DNA of 64,000 bases from Azomonas agilis (GCF_007830255.1 NZ_VLKG01000001.1:248001-312000), one strand, 5' to 3'; numbered from the stretch's first letter, positions 1-9,601 are shown. The notes: generated from the sequence alone by a model not told the origin. Made by a program: numbers and translations.

Positions 1-1
1 C

Positions 2-232
2 ATTGAGCTGCTGAGTTTAACTCGTGCTCAATGCCACTGCCGCTTTAGCGATTTAGCCCGTCTAAAAGCGCGTTTGACCGACTTTGAAGCACTATTAGAA
101 GCTGAATGCTTCGACGCTGAAGGAGCCGAACTTCAATTAGCCGTCCCTCAATCACGCTTGTCTGATTTACAGAGCTTTATCAAAGACCTCAGCCGAGGAC
201 ACAGCCAACTCAAACCGAAGACAGAGAATTAG
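2..232 (+). CDS. yigZ: YigZ/IMPACT family protein, C-terminal part
   Basis: The first 76 codons are the end of a gene that begins left of the window; the stop is TAG at 230-232. The translated tail resembles the C-terminal DUF1949-like domain of E. coli YigZ: an 'LAVP' strand, a short helix and a final 'SRGHSQL' segment where E. coli has 'SRGSLQL'. YigZ belongs to the IMPACT family, linked to translation control; its molecular job in bacteria is poorly defined. The gene converges on ung, and its TAG overlaps the ung stop by three bases. The family call rests on only the last third of the protein, so it is good but not certain. Confidence 0.7.
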   Translation: MELLSLTRAQCHCRFSDLARLKARLTDFEALLEAECFDAEGAELQLAVPQSRLSDLQSFIKDLSRGHSQLKPKTEN

Positions 233-918
233 TCGGGGAGTCGCCAATCAATGGGCGTTAATCCTTGTTGCTGCAAAAACTGATTCGCCTGACTGAAATG
301 CCCATTTCCCATAAAGCCACGATGGGCCGACAAAGGCGAAGGATGAGCCGACTTTAGTACCAAGTGCTTCGAGCCATCAATCAGGGGCATTTTACTTTGT
401 GCGTGACTCCCCCACAGCATAAACACCACATGCGGACACTGACGGGATACCAACTCAATAATGCGGTCGGTAAAGCGCTGCCAGCCTGCTTGCGCGTGGG
501 AGCCCGCTTTGCCCTGCTCCACACTTAAGGAAGTGTTCAACAATAAAACACCCTGATCGGCCCAGTGCTGTAAACATCCATGCTTAGGCGGATCAATCTG
601 CAAATCTCGATGCAATTCTTTGTAGATATTCAGCAGCGAAGGAGGAATCGCAACCCCTTGCGGGACTGAAAAACACAAGCCATGCGCTTGCCCCGGCCCA
701 TGATAGGGGTCTTGCCCTAAAATCACGACCTTAACCTGATCCAAAGGCGTGGAATTCAAAGCGTTAAATATCAGCGCACCGGGCGGATAAATCACCTTAC
801 CGGCTGCCTTTTCATGCCGTAAAAAATCCCCTAAAGCCTGCATATAAGGTTGCTGAAACTCATCCAGCAAAGCAGCCTTCCAATGAGGTTCCAACTTGAT
901 GCGATCAACAGCACTCAT
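229..918 (-). CDS. ung: Uracil-DNA glycosylase
   Basis: This 229-residue protein is a family 1 uracil-DNA glycosylase, which removes uracil from DNA to start base excision repair in the cytoplasm. The diagnostic motifs are present: GQDPYHG with the catalytic Asp, a uracil-binding 'LLLNTSLSV' segment, and the '[11 protein letters not shown]' DNA-intercalation loop. Length matches the E. coli enzyme. The start [13 protein letters not shown] looks natural. It converges with yigZ at the left. No regulation is visible. Confidence 0.97.
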   Translation of the reverse strand: MSAVDRIKLEPHWKAALLDEFQQPYMQALGDFLRHEKAAGKVIYPPGALIFNALNSTPLDQVKVVILGQDPYHGPGQAHGLCFSVPQGVAIPPSLLNIYKELHRDLQIDPPKHGCLQHWADQGVLLLNTSLSVEQGKAGSHAQAGWQRFTDRIIELVSRQCPHVVFMLWGSHAQSKMPLIDGSKHLVLKSAHPSPLSAHRGFMGNGHFSQANQFLQQQGLTPIDWRLPD

Positions 919-1112
919 GGGGGAGCCTAAATCCTGTTTCAGTTTGATGTTTTAAGAACTTGCCTACAAAAAAGGCAAATACCTACCGCCTTTCCCATAG
1001 AAAACCTCTATGCTGCATTGTAAGGATTTATCCTCTTGATGCGGTAGTACAGCGAACTCATTGTCTCGTTCTTATGTTTACAACAACTTATAAAGGGCTT
1101 ACCGAGGCTTAT

Positions 1113-2225
1113 ATGGATGTACTCTTTGAACAACAACCCACCCACCAAGGCTCCTCAATCGGCATTGTTACCCTTAACAGTGAAAAGACCCTCAATGCCC
1201 TCACCCTAGCCAGCGTTGAGGCCATGTTGCATCACCTGCAAAACTGGGCGCAAGATCCCTCGGTGGTCTGTGTTGTATTGCGTGCTGAAGGGCAAAAAGC
1301 CTTTTGTGCTGGTGCGGATGTTCGTCGGCTGGCCAAAGCCTGCCTTGAGCAACCCGGCCATGTGCCGCAATTAGCCGCTCAATTCTTTGAGACCGAATAC
1401 CGTTTGGATTACCTACTACATTGCTTCCCAAAACCAGTAATCGCTTGGGGACACGGCTATGTGATGGGCGGTGGTATGGGATTACTGCAAGGTGCTTCAA
1501 TCCGCATTGTGACTCCAAGCAGCCGATTAGCCATGCCAGAAATTAACATTGGCTTGTATCCCGATGCAGGAGCCAGTTGGTTTCTACCAAGGCTTCCGGG
1601 CAAATTGGGCTTATTTTTAGGCTTAACCGGCGTGCAAATTAACGCACAGGATGCTTTGGATTGGGGATTAGCCGATCGTTTATTACCAGAGGATCAATAC
1701 GAAGCGCTGCTCCAAGGGCTACGACACATTAATTGGGCTCAGCAACCAGAGCTGCAATTAAACGCTTTGTTGCAAAGCCTAGCCGTCTTAGCCCAAGCGC
1801 AACACCCTGAGGCCTGGATAGCCCCCCGCCGTGCACGCATTGAACAATTATTGGATACCACCGAATTACCCTTAGCTTGGGAAGCTTTTCGAAGGTTATC
1901 CGAGGATGCAGACCCGTTCTTAGCCCAAGCAGCCCAACAGCTTATCCAAGGCTGCCCCATGACAGCCCAGCTTGTGTGGGAGCAAATGCAGCGCGCCCGT
2001 CACTTATCACTTGCTGAAGCCTTTCAAATGGAATACACCATAAGCATAAATTGCTGTCGACATCCCGAATTTTCTGAGGGTGTACGAGCAAAACTCATTG
2101 ATAAAGATCAAAAGCCACGTTGGCATTGGGCGGATATTAATGATATTCCGCTGACAGTTGTTCAGGCACACTTTCAGCCGATAGGAACTCATGCTCATCC
2201 ACTGGCACAAATCAATGAAGGATAG
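1113..2225 (+). CDS. Enoyl-CoA hydratase/isomerase family protein, 3-hydroxyisobutyryl-CoA hydrolase-like
   Basis: The start is taken at the ATG at 1113, with GAGG five bases upstream, giving 370 residues; the frame stays open upstream to 960 but that part has no family resemblance. The protein is a crotonase-fold enzyme. 'AFCAGADVR' and 'GHGYVMGGGMGL' form the oxyanion hole, and 'MPEINIGLYPDAGASWFLPRLP' around residue 140 carries the Glu and Asp pair typical of 3-hydroxyisobutyryl-CoA hydrolases (the ECH_2 type, longer than plain hydratases). In that family the reaction is hydrolysis of 3-hydroxyisobutyryl-CoA in valine breakdown. No other valine catabolic gene lies nearby, so the substrate is inferred from family only. 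Confidence 0.85.
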   Translation: MDVLFEQQPTHQGSSIGIVTLNSEKTLNALTLASVEAMLHHLQNWAQDPSVVCVVLRAEGQKAFCAGADVRRLAKACLEQPGHVPQLAAQFFETEYRLDYLLHCFPKPVIAWGHGYVMGGGMGLLQGASIRIVTPSSRLAMPEINIGLYPDAGASWFLPRLPGKLGLFLGLTGVQINAQDALDWGLADRLLPEDQYEALLQGLRHINWAQQPELQLNALLQSLAVLAQAQHPEAWIAPRRARIEQLLDTTELPLAWEAFRRLSEDADPFLAQAAQQLIQGCPMTAQLVWEQMQRARHLSLAEAFQMEYTISINCCRHPEFSEGVRAKLIDKDQKPRWHWADINDIPLTVVQAHFQPIGTHAHPLAQINEG

Positions 2226-2488
2226 CTTGCCCCTAGAGGATTGAACTACTTCTGCAGATCAAGCTCAAAGTATTGCTTTTTTATATAGCTTCTTGCTTAA
2301 AAGCACCAATAGCATTGGGTATTTCGCAAAAGGCTTTCACATATTCACTAAAGATAAGCATAATCAGAAGTATACATACAGATATTGTGAGGCCTTGGGC
2401 AATGCTTCCGTCATACCGCTGATTGATGATGAGATCACCCAACAAACCACAACACTGCACACCTAAACCACATTGGGACCTGTATCCT

Positions 2489-2851
2489 ATGAAACAAGCC
2501 ACATTATCCAGTCGAACTGCTGATAAATTTGTCGTCCGCCTGCCTGATGGTATGCGCTCTCGCATTGCCGAAGTGGCCCGTCAGCACCACCGCAGCATGA
2601 ACTCTGAGATCATCGCTCGGCTGGAACACAGCCTTTTTCACGAGGTTTCCCCCGTGGAACACCTAAGATCAATCGTTGATGATCAAACTGGCTTAACCGC
2701 CCACGAGCTTGAGTTGTTGCAGCGTTTTCGGCAGTTATCTGAACGCCAACAAAATGCTTTAGTGGCGCTGATCGCCCAAGACCAAGGCCCATTGGCTCCT
2801 AAGGTTCGCCATGAGTCACAGATTCTCGACTATCAACCTAAAGCACGATGA
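2489..2851 (+). CDS. amrZ: AmrZ-type Arc-family (ribbon-helix-helix) regulator
   Basis: This 120-residue protein has an N-terminal Arc-like ribbon-helix-helix domain (about residues 8-52) with '[16 protein letters not shown]' and '[17 protein letters not shown]', nearly identical to Pseudomonas AmrZ/AlgZ as I recall it. The rest includes '[22 protein letters not shown]', also like the AmrZ C-terminal oligomerisation part. In Pseudomonas AmrZ is a global regulator of alginate, flagella, c-di-GMP and twitching genes. The ATG at 2489 is chosen because homology begins there; an upstream in-frame ATG at 2423 would add an unrelated leader. The gene stands alone after an AT-rich 260-base gap and ends just before a strong hairpin. 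Targets here are unknown. Confidence 0.88.
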   Translation: MKQATLSSRTADKFVVRLPDGMRSRIAEVARQHHRSMNSEIIARLEHSLFHEVSPVEHLRSIVDDQTGLTAHELELLQRFRQLSERQQNALVALIAQDQGPLAPKVRHESQILDYQPKAR

Positions 2852-2854
2852 TGA

Positions 2855-2875
2855 TGCGCCCTAAACGAGGGCGCA
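2855..2875 (+). terminator. Hairpin after amrZ
   Basis: TGCGCCCT and AGGGCGCA form a perfect 8-bp stem with a 5-base loop, four bases after the amrZ stop. The following bases are CCTCCTTATC rather than a clean T-run, so it could be a weak terminator or an mRNA-stabilising hairpin between convergent amrZ and mgtE. Confidence 0.5.
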
Positions 2876-2921
2876 CCTCCTTATCTATTTCCAGCGCTAC
2901 AAGCCTCTGTGCCAACCTACT

Positions 2922-4376
2922 TTACATCAAGCAGAGGCTGGCTAAACCGAGGAAGATAAAAAAGCCACCACTGTCAGTTACTGCAGTGATCATGACACTT
3001 GCGCCCATTGCAGGATCGCGCCCTAAACGAGCTAATGTCATGGGGATCAAAACGCCCATTAATGCCGCCAACAATAAATTTAGGGTCATAGCCGACACCA
3101 TCACCAAGCCTAAGCCAAGGCTGTCGTATAAAACAGCGGCGACCACACCAATGACACCGCCCCAGACCAATCCATTAATCAAGGCTACAGAGAGCTCCTT
3201 GCGCAGCAGGCGTAGCGTATTACCTTTGCCCGTGGTTAGCTGATCCAGCGCCATAGCCCGAACAATCATAGTGATGGTTTGGTTACCCGAATTTCCACCA
3301 ATGCCCGCTACAATCGGCATCAAAGCGGCCAAAGCCACTAACTCGCTGATGGTGTCATCAAACAACCCAATCACCCGAGAAGCAACAAAGGCCGTCATGA
3401 GGTTTACTGCCAACCAAAACCAACGGTTACGCACCGACTTCCACACCGATGCGAAGATGTCCTCCTCTTCGCGCAAACCCGCCATATTGAGGACTTCGCT
3501 CTCGCTTTCCTCGCGGATCAGGTCAACGATCTCATCAATGGTCAGACGGCCAATTAATTTGCCGTTTTTATCAACCACCGGAGCAGAGACTAAGTTATAG
3601 CGTTCAAAAGCTTGGGCAGCCTCATAGGCATCTTCGTCCGGGTGAAATAACACCGGATCTATTGCCATAATTTGAGCAACAGTTTTATCTGGATCGCTGA
3701 CCAAAAGTCGCTTAATGGGGAGTACCCCTTTCAGCACGCCGTCGTAATCCACCACAAACAGCTTGTCGGTATGCCCCGGCAGCTCTTTCAAGCGTCTTAA
3801 ATAGCGCAGTACTACTTCAAGGCTAACGTCTTCGCGAATGGTCACCATCGCAAAGTCCATCAAAGCCCCTACTTGGTCTTCCTCATAGGAGAGTGCCGAA
3901 CGAAGCCGCTCACGCTGCTGAGCATCCAAGCCCTCCATGAGCTCATGCACCATGTCACGCGGCAATTCGGCGGCTAGATCCGCCAGTGCATCGGCATCCA
4001 TTTCCCGTGCAGCCGCCAGCAACTCCTGATCGTCCATATCGGCAATCAGGGTTTCACGCACAGCATCTGATACTTCAAGCAGGATGTCACCATCCCGCTC
4101 GGCCTTAACCAATTGCCAGACCATCAAACGGTCTTCAAGGGGTAAAGCTTCTAAGAGATGGGCTACGTCAGCGGGGTGCAGCTCATCCAACTTGGCTTGA
4201 AGCTCAACCAGATGTTGGCGGTGCACCAACTGCTCGACGCGGTCTTGATGATGTCCCTCTTGGCGTTGAGTCAGCCCCTCAACCAGCTTATGGCGGTGTA
4301 ATAACTCAACGACTTGTCCCAAGCGATCCTGTAGGGACTCTTGCGCTTTCTTTGCTTCTACTTCAGCTTCAGTCAT
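2922..4376 (-). CDS. mgtE: Magnesium transporter MgtE
   Basis: The 484-residue protein has the three parts of MgtE: an N-terminal helical superhelix (roughly residues 30-150, rich in 'HPADVAHLLEALP'-type repeats), two CBS domains (about 150-275, 'DPVLFHPDEDAYEAAQAFERYNLVS'), and a C-terminal membrane pore with about five helices ending '...SGGFFIFLGLASL'. The pore motif 'GGNSGNQT' is present. It is a Mg2+-gated Mg2+ channel of the inner membrane; the cytosolic domains sense Mg2+. Start ATG at 4376 is preferred over 4388 because GGAG lies six bases before it. It is monocistronic, convergent with amrZ. A long upstream gap may hold a leader. Confidence 0.94.
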   Translation of the reverse strand: MTEAEVEAKKAQESLQDRLGQVVELLHRHKLVEGLTQRQEGHHQDRVEQLVHRQHLVELQAKLDELHPADVAHLLEALPLEDRLMVWQLVKAERDGDILLEVSDAVRETLIADMDDQELLAAAREMDADALADLAAELPRDMVHELMEGLDAQQRERLRSALSYEEDQVGALMDFAMVTIREDVSLEVVLRYLRRLKELPGHTDKLFVVDYDGVLKGVLPIKRLLVSDPDKTVAQIMAIDPVLFHPDEDAYEAAQAFERYNLVSAPVVDKNGKLIGRLTIDEIVDLIREESESEVLNMAGLREEEDIFASVWKSVRNRWFWLAVNLMTAFVASRVIGLFDDTISELVALAALMPIVAGIGGNSGNQTITMIVRAMALDQLTTGKGNTLRLLRKELSVALINGLVWGGVIGVVAAVLYDSLGLGLVMVSAMTLNLLLAALMGVLIPMTLARLGRDPAMGASVMITAVTDSGGFFIFLGLASLCLM

Positions 4377-4776
4377 GGCGCACTCCATCCCCGGTCGAGG
4401 ATGGGTGCCGGGGATCAGTCAAAGATGGATCAGTAAGTTTGAATGGCTACTGGGTAATTCCATGATTTATTCCGGATATCTGACAAAGAGTCGGATCAGC
4501 ATCAGCAATTTATTGAGCTTACACATCTGAATCTTTTGCCAGCTTAGGATGACCTCCAGCAATTTTGCTCTTAAAGCCTTAAGCACCATCAGGCCAACTT
4601 AGGGCTTACTCAGATTTTGTCCCATTTATCAGTACGCTAGTTCCGTGACAAACACCAGATGCAGCAAATAATTCAAATAGCCTTAGATTTGGCTACAGTT
4701 TTCTGGTGTTAATCTTTAGCGAAGGATCTTTGCTGCTACCAACACACATCGACTTCTGTTTTGGCAACAAAAAAAT
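4377..4776 (-). other. Gene-free stretch upstream of mgtE with an inverted repeat at 4651-4710
   Basis: I find no convincing coding region here. The notable element is a perfect 9-bp inverted repeat, AACACCAGA at 4651-4659 and TCTGGTGTT at 4702-4710, enclosing a second small hairpin TAGCC/GGCTA. Immediately before mgtE, CATCC and GGATG (near 4380-4400) can pair and would partly cover the ribosome-binding site. This may be the mgtE promoter and leader; no known Mg2+ riboswitch was recognised. Confidence 0.35.
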
Positions 4777-4804
4777 AAAAAGCCTACGTTTAGGTAGGCT
4801 TTTT
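4777..4804 (-). terminator. Intrinsic terminator of the tRNA-Ser/Arg/Arg operon
   Basis: AGCCTAC (4781-4787) pairs with GTAGGCT (4794-4800) around a 6-base loop. The stem can extend with flanking A and T bases, and on the minus strand it is followed by a long T-rich run. It lies nine bases past the last tRNA-Arg. Confidence 0.85.
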
Positions 4805-4812
4805 ATTAGATA

Positions 4813-4889
4813 TGGTGCACTCAGGAGGATTCGAACCTCCGACCGCTCGGTTCGTAGCCGAGTACTCTATCCAGCTGAGCTATGAGTGC
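4813..4889 (-). tRNA. tRNA-Arg (ACG)
   Basis: Read on the minus strand, this 77-base gene has a GCACTCA/TGAGTGC acceptor stem, a D-arm, a CTCGG/CCGAG anticodon stem with loop CTACGAA (anticodon ACG), a GGAGG TTCGAAT CCTCC T-arm and an encoded CCA. A34 would be modified to inosine to read CGU, CGC and CGA. It is identical to the copy at 4927-5003. Confidence 0.97.
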
Positions 4890-4926
4890 AAAACTTTGGG
4901 CACATCTTAAGGTACAACATCTTATA

Positions 4927-5003
4927 TGGTGCACTCAGGAGGATTCGAACCTCCGACCGCTCGGTTCGTAGCCGAGTACTCTATCCAGCTGAGCTATGAG
5001 TGC
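4927..5003 (-). tRNA. tRNA-Arg (ACG), second identical copy
   Basis: The sequence is identical to the tRNA gene at 4813-4889, with the same ACG anticodon and encoded CCA. The two copies are separated by 37 bases and form one transcript with tRNA-Ser upstream. Confidence 0.97.
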
Positions 5004-5014
5004 GTAACCGTGCA

Positions 5015-5105
5015 TGGCGGAGAGGGGGGGATTCGAACCCCCGACACCCTTTTGAGGTGTACTCCCTTAGCAGGGGAGCGCCTTCGGCCTCTCGGCCACC
5101 TCTCC
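5015..5105 (-). tRNA. tRNA-Ser (GCT)
   Basis: This 91-base class II tRNA has acceptor stem GGAGAGG/CCTCTCC, anticodon stem CTCCC/GGGAG with loop CTGCTAA (anticodon GCT), a long variable arm and an encoded CCA. It is the first gene of a three-tRNA operon read leftwards and serves AGC/AGU serine codons. Confidence 0.97.
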
Positions 5106-5119
5106 GAAACACGGGGCGC

Positions 5120-5147
5120 ATAATACCTTTCTTTACGCCAATTGCAA
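5120..5147 (-). promoter_or_regulatory. Promoter of the tRNA-Ser/Arg operon
   Basis: On the minus strand, TTGCAA is followed 16 bases later by TATTAT. The -10 has five of six consensus bases, and a GC-rich discriminator (GCGCCCC) precedes the tRNA. A GC-rich discriminator is typical of stringently controlled stable RNA promoters. Confidence 0.65.
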
Positions 5148-5164
5148 ACAAAAAATAGATCAAA

Positions 5165-5350
5165 TCAGTGGTTTGATTCCTGATCCTTTTCTTTTTGGAT
5201 GCGCTGGTAAATTTCTTCACGGTGTACAGCCACTTCTTTAGGGGCATTCACACCAATACGCACTTGGTTGCCTTTCACACCCAGTACAGTGACGGTGACA
5301 TCATCTCCCACCATCAGGGTTTCCCCTACCCGACGTGTTAAAATCAGCAT
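5165..5350 (-). CDS. csrA: Carbon storage regulator CsrA/RsmA
   Basis: The 61-residue protein starts [17 protein letters not shown], the canonical CsrA sequence, with Arg44 in '[11 protein letters not shown]'. It is a dimeric RNA-binding protein that represses translation by binding GGA motifs near ribosome-binding sites. The start at 5350 follows GAGGAGAAAGGA; this leader itself contains GGA motifs of the kind CsrA binds, which fits autoregulation. It lies between lysC and tRNA-Ser, as in pseudomonads. A 170-base gap after lysC probably carries its own promoter. Confidence 0.98.
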   Translation of the reverse strand: MLILTRRVGETLMVGDDVTVTVLGVKGNQVRIGVNAPKEVAVHREEIYQRIQKEKDQESNH

Positions 5351-5523
5351 TCCTTTCTCCTCAACGGATTCAGCCAGAAAACAGCTGCACACTCAAAGAT
5401 GATCCCGTCATCTTGTGAAATACAGACAGCCGCCTGAGTTTATTTCAGCATACAGGGAAATTAATCGCTCTGTATCTCTCTTTGAGGACAACTCAGGGGG
5501 TAAAACCTAAGCTGTCCAAGTCA

Positions 5524-6750
5524 TCACGCAGTTACTGCATCCAGCTCAAAAGCAGTATGTAGTGCTCGTACCGCCAATTCGAGGTATTTCTCCTCAATCA
5601 CCACCGATACCTTAATCTCGGAAGTAGAAATCATTTGGATGTTAATGCTTTCCTTAGCCAGAGCTTCAAACATACAACTGGCCACTCCAGCGTGGGAGCG
5701 CATACCCACACCCACGATGGATACCTTAGCAATATTAGTATCTCCAGAGACTTCTCGCGCACTCAGTGTTTGAGCCGTTTCTTTTAATACAGATAAGGCC
5801 TTCTCGTAGTCGTTGCGGTTGACCGTGAAGGTAAAGTCGGTGGTGTTATCGTGCGCTACATTTTGCACGATCATATCTACCTCAACGTTAGCCGCCCCAA
5901 TGGGGCCTAGGATTTTGAAGGCGACGCCAGGATTATCCGGTACGCCGCGAATGGTCAGCTTGGCTTCGTCGCGGTTAAAGGCGATGCCGGAGATGATTGG
6001 CTGCTCCATGGATTCCTCTTCATCAAGGGTAATGAGGGTACCCGGCCCCTCTTGAAAGCTGTGCAGCACGCGCAGCGGAACATTGTATTTACCCGCAAAC
6101 TCCACCGAGCGAATTTGCAGAACTTTGGAGCCGAGGCTGGCCATTTCCAGCATCTCTTCAAAGGTGATTTTTTCCAGGCGACGGGCCTTGGCAACAACGC
6201 GCGGGTCGGTGGTGTAAACGCCGTCCACATCGGTATAAATCTGGCACTCGTCGGCCTTAAGGGCGGCGGCTAGAGCCACACCGGTGGTATCGGAGCCGCC
6301 ACGGCCGAGGGTGGTGATGTTGCCTTGCTCATCCACGCCTTGGAAGCCTGCGACCACCACCACACGACCGGCCTTCAGATCACCCATGATGTTCTGGGAG
6401 TCGATCTGCAAGATACGGGCCTTAGTGAAGGCGCTGTCGGTAAGAATCCGTACTTGGTTCCCAGTGTAGGATACCGCTGGCACGCCGCGCTTAATCAGGG
6501 CCATGGCTAACAAGGCAATAGTGACCTGCTCGCCTGTGGATACCATCACATCCAGCTCACGTGGATCGGGCTGCGGATTAATGGCTTTGGCCAATCCAAT
6601 CAAGCGATTGGTCTCACCGCTCATGGCGGAAACCACGACTACGATGTCGTCGCCTCGGTCACGAAACTTCTTTACCTTCTCGGCTACCTGTTCGATCCGC
6701 TCAACGCTGCCAACCGAAGTGCCTCCGAATTTTTGTACGATCAACGCCAT
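5524..6750 (-). CDS. lysC: Aspartate kinase
   Basis: This 408-residue monofunctional aspartokinase begins MALIVQKFGGTSVGS, with the kinase domain to about residue 235 and two ACT domains after it. It makes aspartyl phosphate, the first step to lysine, threonine, methionine and diaminopimelate; the ACT domains usually bind lysine and threonine. The ATG at 6750 is chosen, with AGGTGG upstream. Met248 (at 6009) opens 'MEQPIISGIAF' and is preceded by AGAGGA four bases upstream, so a separate 161-residue beta subunit may be translated in frame, as known for the alpha2-beta2 aspartokinases. It lies 93 bases downstream of alaS. Confidence 0.97.
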   Translation of the reverse strand: MALIVQKFGGTSVGSVERIEQVAEKVKKFRDRGDDIVVVVSAMSGETNRLIGLAKAINPQPDPRELDVMVSTGEQVTIALLAMALIKRGVPAVSYTGNQVRILTDSAFTKARILQIDSQNIMGDLKAGRVVVVAGFQGVDEQGNITTLGRGGSDTTGVALAAALKADECQIYTDVDGVYTTDPRVVAKARRLEKITFEEMLEMASLGSKVLQIRSVEFAGKYNVPLRVLHSFQEGPGTLITLDEEESMEQPIISGIAFNRDEAKLTIRGVPDNPGVAFKILGPIGAANVEVDMIVQNVAHDNTTDFTFTVNRNDYEKALSVLKETAQTLSAREVSGDTNIAKVSIVGVGMRSHAGVASCMFEALAKESINIQMISTSEIKVSVVIEEKYLELAVRALHTAFELDAVTA

Positions 6751-6843
6751 GTCATAACCACCTAAGCCCTCATGGGGCAATTATGGGTACTGCATTCAGA
6801 AAAACAGGGAGCTGCCGGCAGACCTAAGCCTGCCGATGGGTGC

Positions 6844-9471
6844 TCAGGCACCCTGCTCAACAAATTGAGTGGCTAATGCCAAAGCTTCATCCAAGCGTGA
6901 AGTATCTGTACCGCCGCCTTGGGCCATGTCAGGACGACCGCCCCCTTTACCACCCACCACCGCGGCTGCTTGCTTCATCAGCTCGCCTGCTTTGAGTTTA
7001 GCGGTCAGATCAGGAGTTACGCCGGCGACCAATACAACCTTGTCGTCCACGACACTGCCTAAGAGAATCAGGGCACTGCCGAGTTTATTTTTCAGCTGAT
7101 CGACCAGAGCCAGCAGGGCTTTGCCGTCTTGGCCTTCAAGACGGGTGGCCAAGACTTTAATGCCTTTGACTTCGACAGCCTCATTGGCCAGCTCGCTACC
7201 AGCAGCACTGGCAGCTTTGGCTTTTAGCTGTTCCAGCTCTTTTTCCAGCTGACGGTTACGGTCTAACAGGCCACTCAGTTTATCCAGCAAATTATCGCGG
7301 CTGCCTTTGACCAAACCGGCCGCCTCTTTGAGCTGAGTCTCCGCCTGAGTGAAGTATTCCAGTGCGCCCGCACCGGTGACTGCCTCAATACGGCGCACCC
7401 CAGCCGCAACGCCGCCCTCACTGGTGATTTTGAACAGACCAATATCACCCGTACGCTGAGCATGAATACCGCCACATAGCTCTACGGAGAAGCCTTGGCC
7501 CATGCTCAATACGCGAACCTGATCGCCGTACTTTTCACCAAACAGCGCCATCGCGCCCTTGGCTTTGGCGGTTTCGATGTCGGTTTCTTCGGTTTCAACG
7601 AGGGTGTTTTTACGAATCTCGGCATTCACCAAGGCTTCGAGGGTTTTCAGCTGCTCAGGCTTTACGGCCTCAAAGTGGCTGAAGTCAAAACGCAGGGCTT
7701 GGCTGTGCACCAGCGAGCCTTTTTGCTGTACGTGATCGCCCAGCACTTGGCGCAATGCGGCGTGCAGCAAATGGGTGGCTGAGTGGTTCAGCGCCGAGGC
7801 TTGACGCACTTCAGCATCCACCTGAGCCTCAAGGGTAGCGCCCACAGCCACGGAGCCGCTGACCAAAACACCGTGGTGCAAGAAGGCACCGCCGGCCGTT
7901 TTGGTGGTATCGCGCACTTCAAAGCGCACGCCATTTGCCAGCAGATAACCGCAATCGCCCGCCTGACCACCGGACTCTGCGTAGAATGGCGTTTGATCCA
8001 GCACCACAACCGCTTCATCACCGGCCACCAGCTGCTCTGCGGCTTGACCGGCTTTGAACAGCGCCAAGACTCTGCCCTGACCCTGAGTATGGCTATAACC
8101 GGTAAATTGGGTTTGACCCTCTACCCGCACCAGTGCGTTGTAATCCATACCAAAGGCACTGGCCGAACGGGCGCGCTCGCGCTGTGCCTGCATTTCGCGC
8201 TCAAAGCCTTCTTCGTCCAGCGTCAGCTCGCGCTCACGGGCGATGTCGCCGGTCAAGTCCACGGGGAAACCGTAGGTGTCGTAGAGCTTAAAGATAACTT
8301 CGCCCGGAATAACCTTACCTTGTAGGCCGGCCAAATCCTGCTCCAGAACGCGCAGGCCTTGCTCCAAGGTTTTGGCAAATTGCTCTTCTTCGGTTTTCAG
8401 CACGCGCTCAATATGCGCTTGCTGGGCGGAAAGCTCTGGGTAAGCTGCGCCCATTTCCTGCACCAGCGCCGCCACAATCTTGTGGAAGAAGCTGCCGCTC
8501 GCGCCCAGCTTATTACCGTGGCGGCAGGCACGACGAATAATGCGGCGCAGCACATAGCCACGGCCTTCATTCGAGGGCAGTACGCCGTCTGCAATCAAGA
8601 AGCCGCAGGAGCGAATGTGGTCGGCCACAACCTTCAGCGAGGGCGCGCCATCATTGGCACAACCAATGGCTTGAGCAGAGGCACTGAGCAGATTTTGGAA
8701 CAGATCGATTTCGTAGTTGGAGTGCACGTGCTGCAACACCGCACTGATGCGCTCCAAGCCCATGCCCGTATCCACACTGGGTGCCGGCAGAGGATGCAAT
8801 ACGCCATCCGCAGTCCGGTTGAACTGCATGAACACGTTGTTCCAGATTTCGATGTAACGGTCGCCGTCTTCTTCGGGTGAGCCGGGTGGGCCGCCCCAAA
8901 TGCCTTCGCCGTGGTCAAAGAAGATTTCGGTGCAAGGGCCACACGGCCCCGTATCACCCATCGCCCAGAAGTTATCCGAAGCGTAGGGAGCGCCCTTGTT
9001 ATCACCGATGCGCACCATACGCTCAGCTGGGACACCCACTTCTTTAGTCCAGATGTCGTAGGCTTCGTCATCGCTGGCGTACACCGTGACCCACAGCTTG
9101 TCTTTGGGCAGGGCTAGCCACTTGTCAGAGGTCAGAAACTCCCACGCATAGGTGATGGCATCGCGCTTGAAGTAGTCACCAAAGCTGAAGTTACCCAGCA
9201 TTTCAAAAAAGGTATGGTGACGCGCGGTATAACCGACGTTCTCCAAATCGTTGTGCTTACCGCCCGCGCGGACGCACTTCTGGCTGGTGGTAGCGCGGGT
9301 GTAGGCGCGCTTTTCCAAGCCGAGGAAGCAGTCTTTAAACTGGTTCATACCGGCATTGGTGAACAGCAATGTGGGGTCGTTCGCCGGGATCAGCGAACTG
9401 GAGGCCACACGGGTATGTCCCTTTTCTTCGAAGAAGCGAAGGAAGGCTTCACGGATTTCTGCGCTTTTCAT
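6844..9471 (-). CDS. alaS: Alanyl-tRNA synthetase
   Basis: The 875-residue protein is full length (E. coli 876). It begins [19 protein letters not shown], and the N-terminal class II catalytic core includes '[22 protein letters not shown]' and '[15 protein letters not shown]'. The editing domain has '[12 protein letters not shown]' and the distal '[15 protein letters not shown]' zinc/editing motif; the C-terminal C-Ala part ends with the Gly-rich '[15 protein letters not shown]'. It charges tRNA-Ala and clears Ser-tRNA-Ala. It heads the alaS-lysC-csrA-tRNA block; recX and recA, which precede alaS in many relatives, are not here. Confidence 0.98.
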   Translation of the reverse strand: MKSAEIREAFLRFFEEKGHTRVASSSLIPANDPTLLFTNAGMNQFKDCFLGLEKRAYTRATTSQKCVRAGGKHNDLENVGYTARHHTFFEMLGNFSFGDYFKRDAITYAWEFLTSDKWLALPKDKLWVTVYASDDEAYDIWTKEVGVPAERMVRIGDNKGAPYASDNFWAMGDTGPCGPCTEIFFDHGEGIWGGPPGSPEEDGDRYIEIWNNVFMQFNRTADGVLHPLPAPSVDTGMGLERISAVLQHVHSNYEIDLFQNLLSASAQAIGCANDGAPSLKVVADHIRSCGFLIADGVLPSNEGRGYVLRRIIRRACRHGNKLGASGSFFHKIVAALVQEMGAAYPELSAQQAHIERVLKTEEEQFAKTLEQGLRVLEQDLAGLQGKVIPGEVIFKLYDTYGFPVDLTGDIARERELTLDEEGFEREMQAQRERARSASAFGMDYNALVRVEGQTQFTGYSHTQGQGRVLALFKAGQAAEQLVAGDEAVVVLDQTPFYAESGGQAGDCGYLLANGVRFEVRDTTKTAGGAFLHHGVLVSGSVAVGATLEAQVDAEVRQASALNHSATHLLHAALRQVLGDHVQQKGSLVHSQALRFDFSHFEAVKPEQLKTLEALVNAEIRKNTLVETEETDIETAKAKGAMALFGEKYGDQVRVLSMGQGFSVELCGGIHAQRTGDIGLFKITSEGGVAAGVRRIEAVTGAGALEYFTQAETQLKEAAGLVKGSRDNLLDKLSGLLDRNRQLEKELEQLKAKAASAAGSELANEAVEVKGIKVLATRLEGQDGKALLALVDQLKNKLGSALILLGSVVDDKVVLVAGVTPDLTAKLKAGELMKQAAAVVGGKGGGRPDMAQGGGTDTSRLDEALALATQFVEQGA

Positions 9472-9601
9472 AGGTTCTTCCAGAGAGCAGCGGCGGAGCG
9501 ACTACCGGTGGACTCGGCAACACAAGGCAGCCGTGAGCCGTCCAATTGACCGGCAAAGCGTCGCATTATATCGGCCTTAGGCACAAGGTACAGGCTTTGA
9601 A

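Noticed and set aside
2281-2565. 94-codon minus-strand frame with a hydrophobic stretch before amrZ
   Set aside because: It overlaps the amrZ start, has no good ribosome-binding site and the hydrophobic part comes from AT-rich intergenic DNA.
2857-3031. Repeat GCGCCCTAAACGAG after amrZ and inside mgtE
   Set aside because: Two copies of 14 bases, one within coding sequence, in different contexts; likely chance.
4926-5247. Short open frames across the tRNA-Arg and tRNA-Ser genes
   Set aside because: Both are translations of tRNA sequence; such frames are a common false call.
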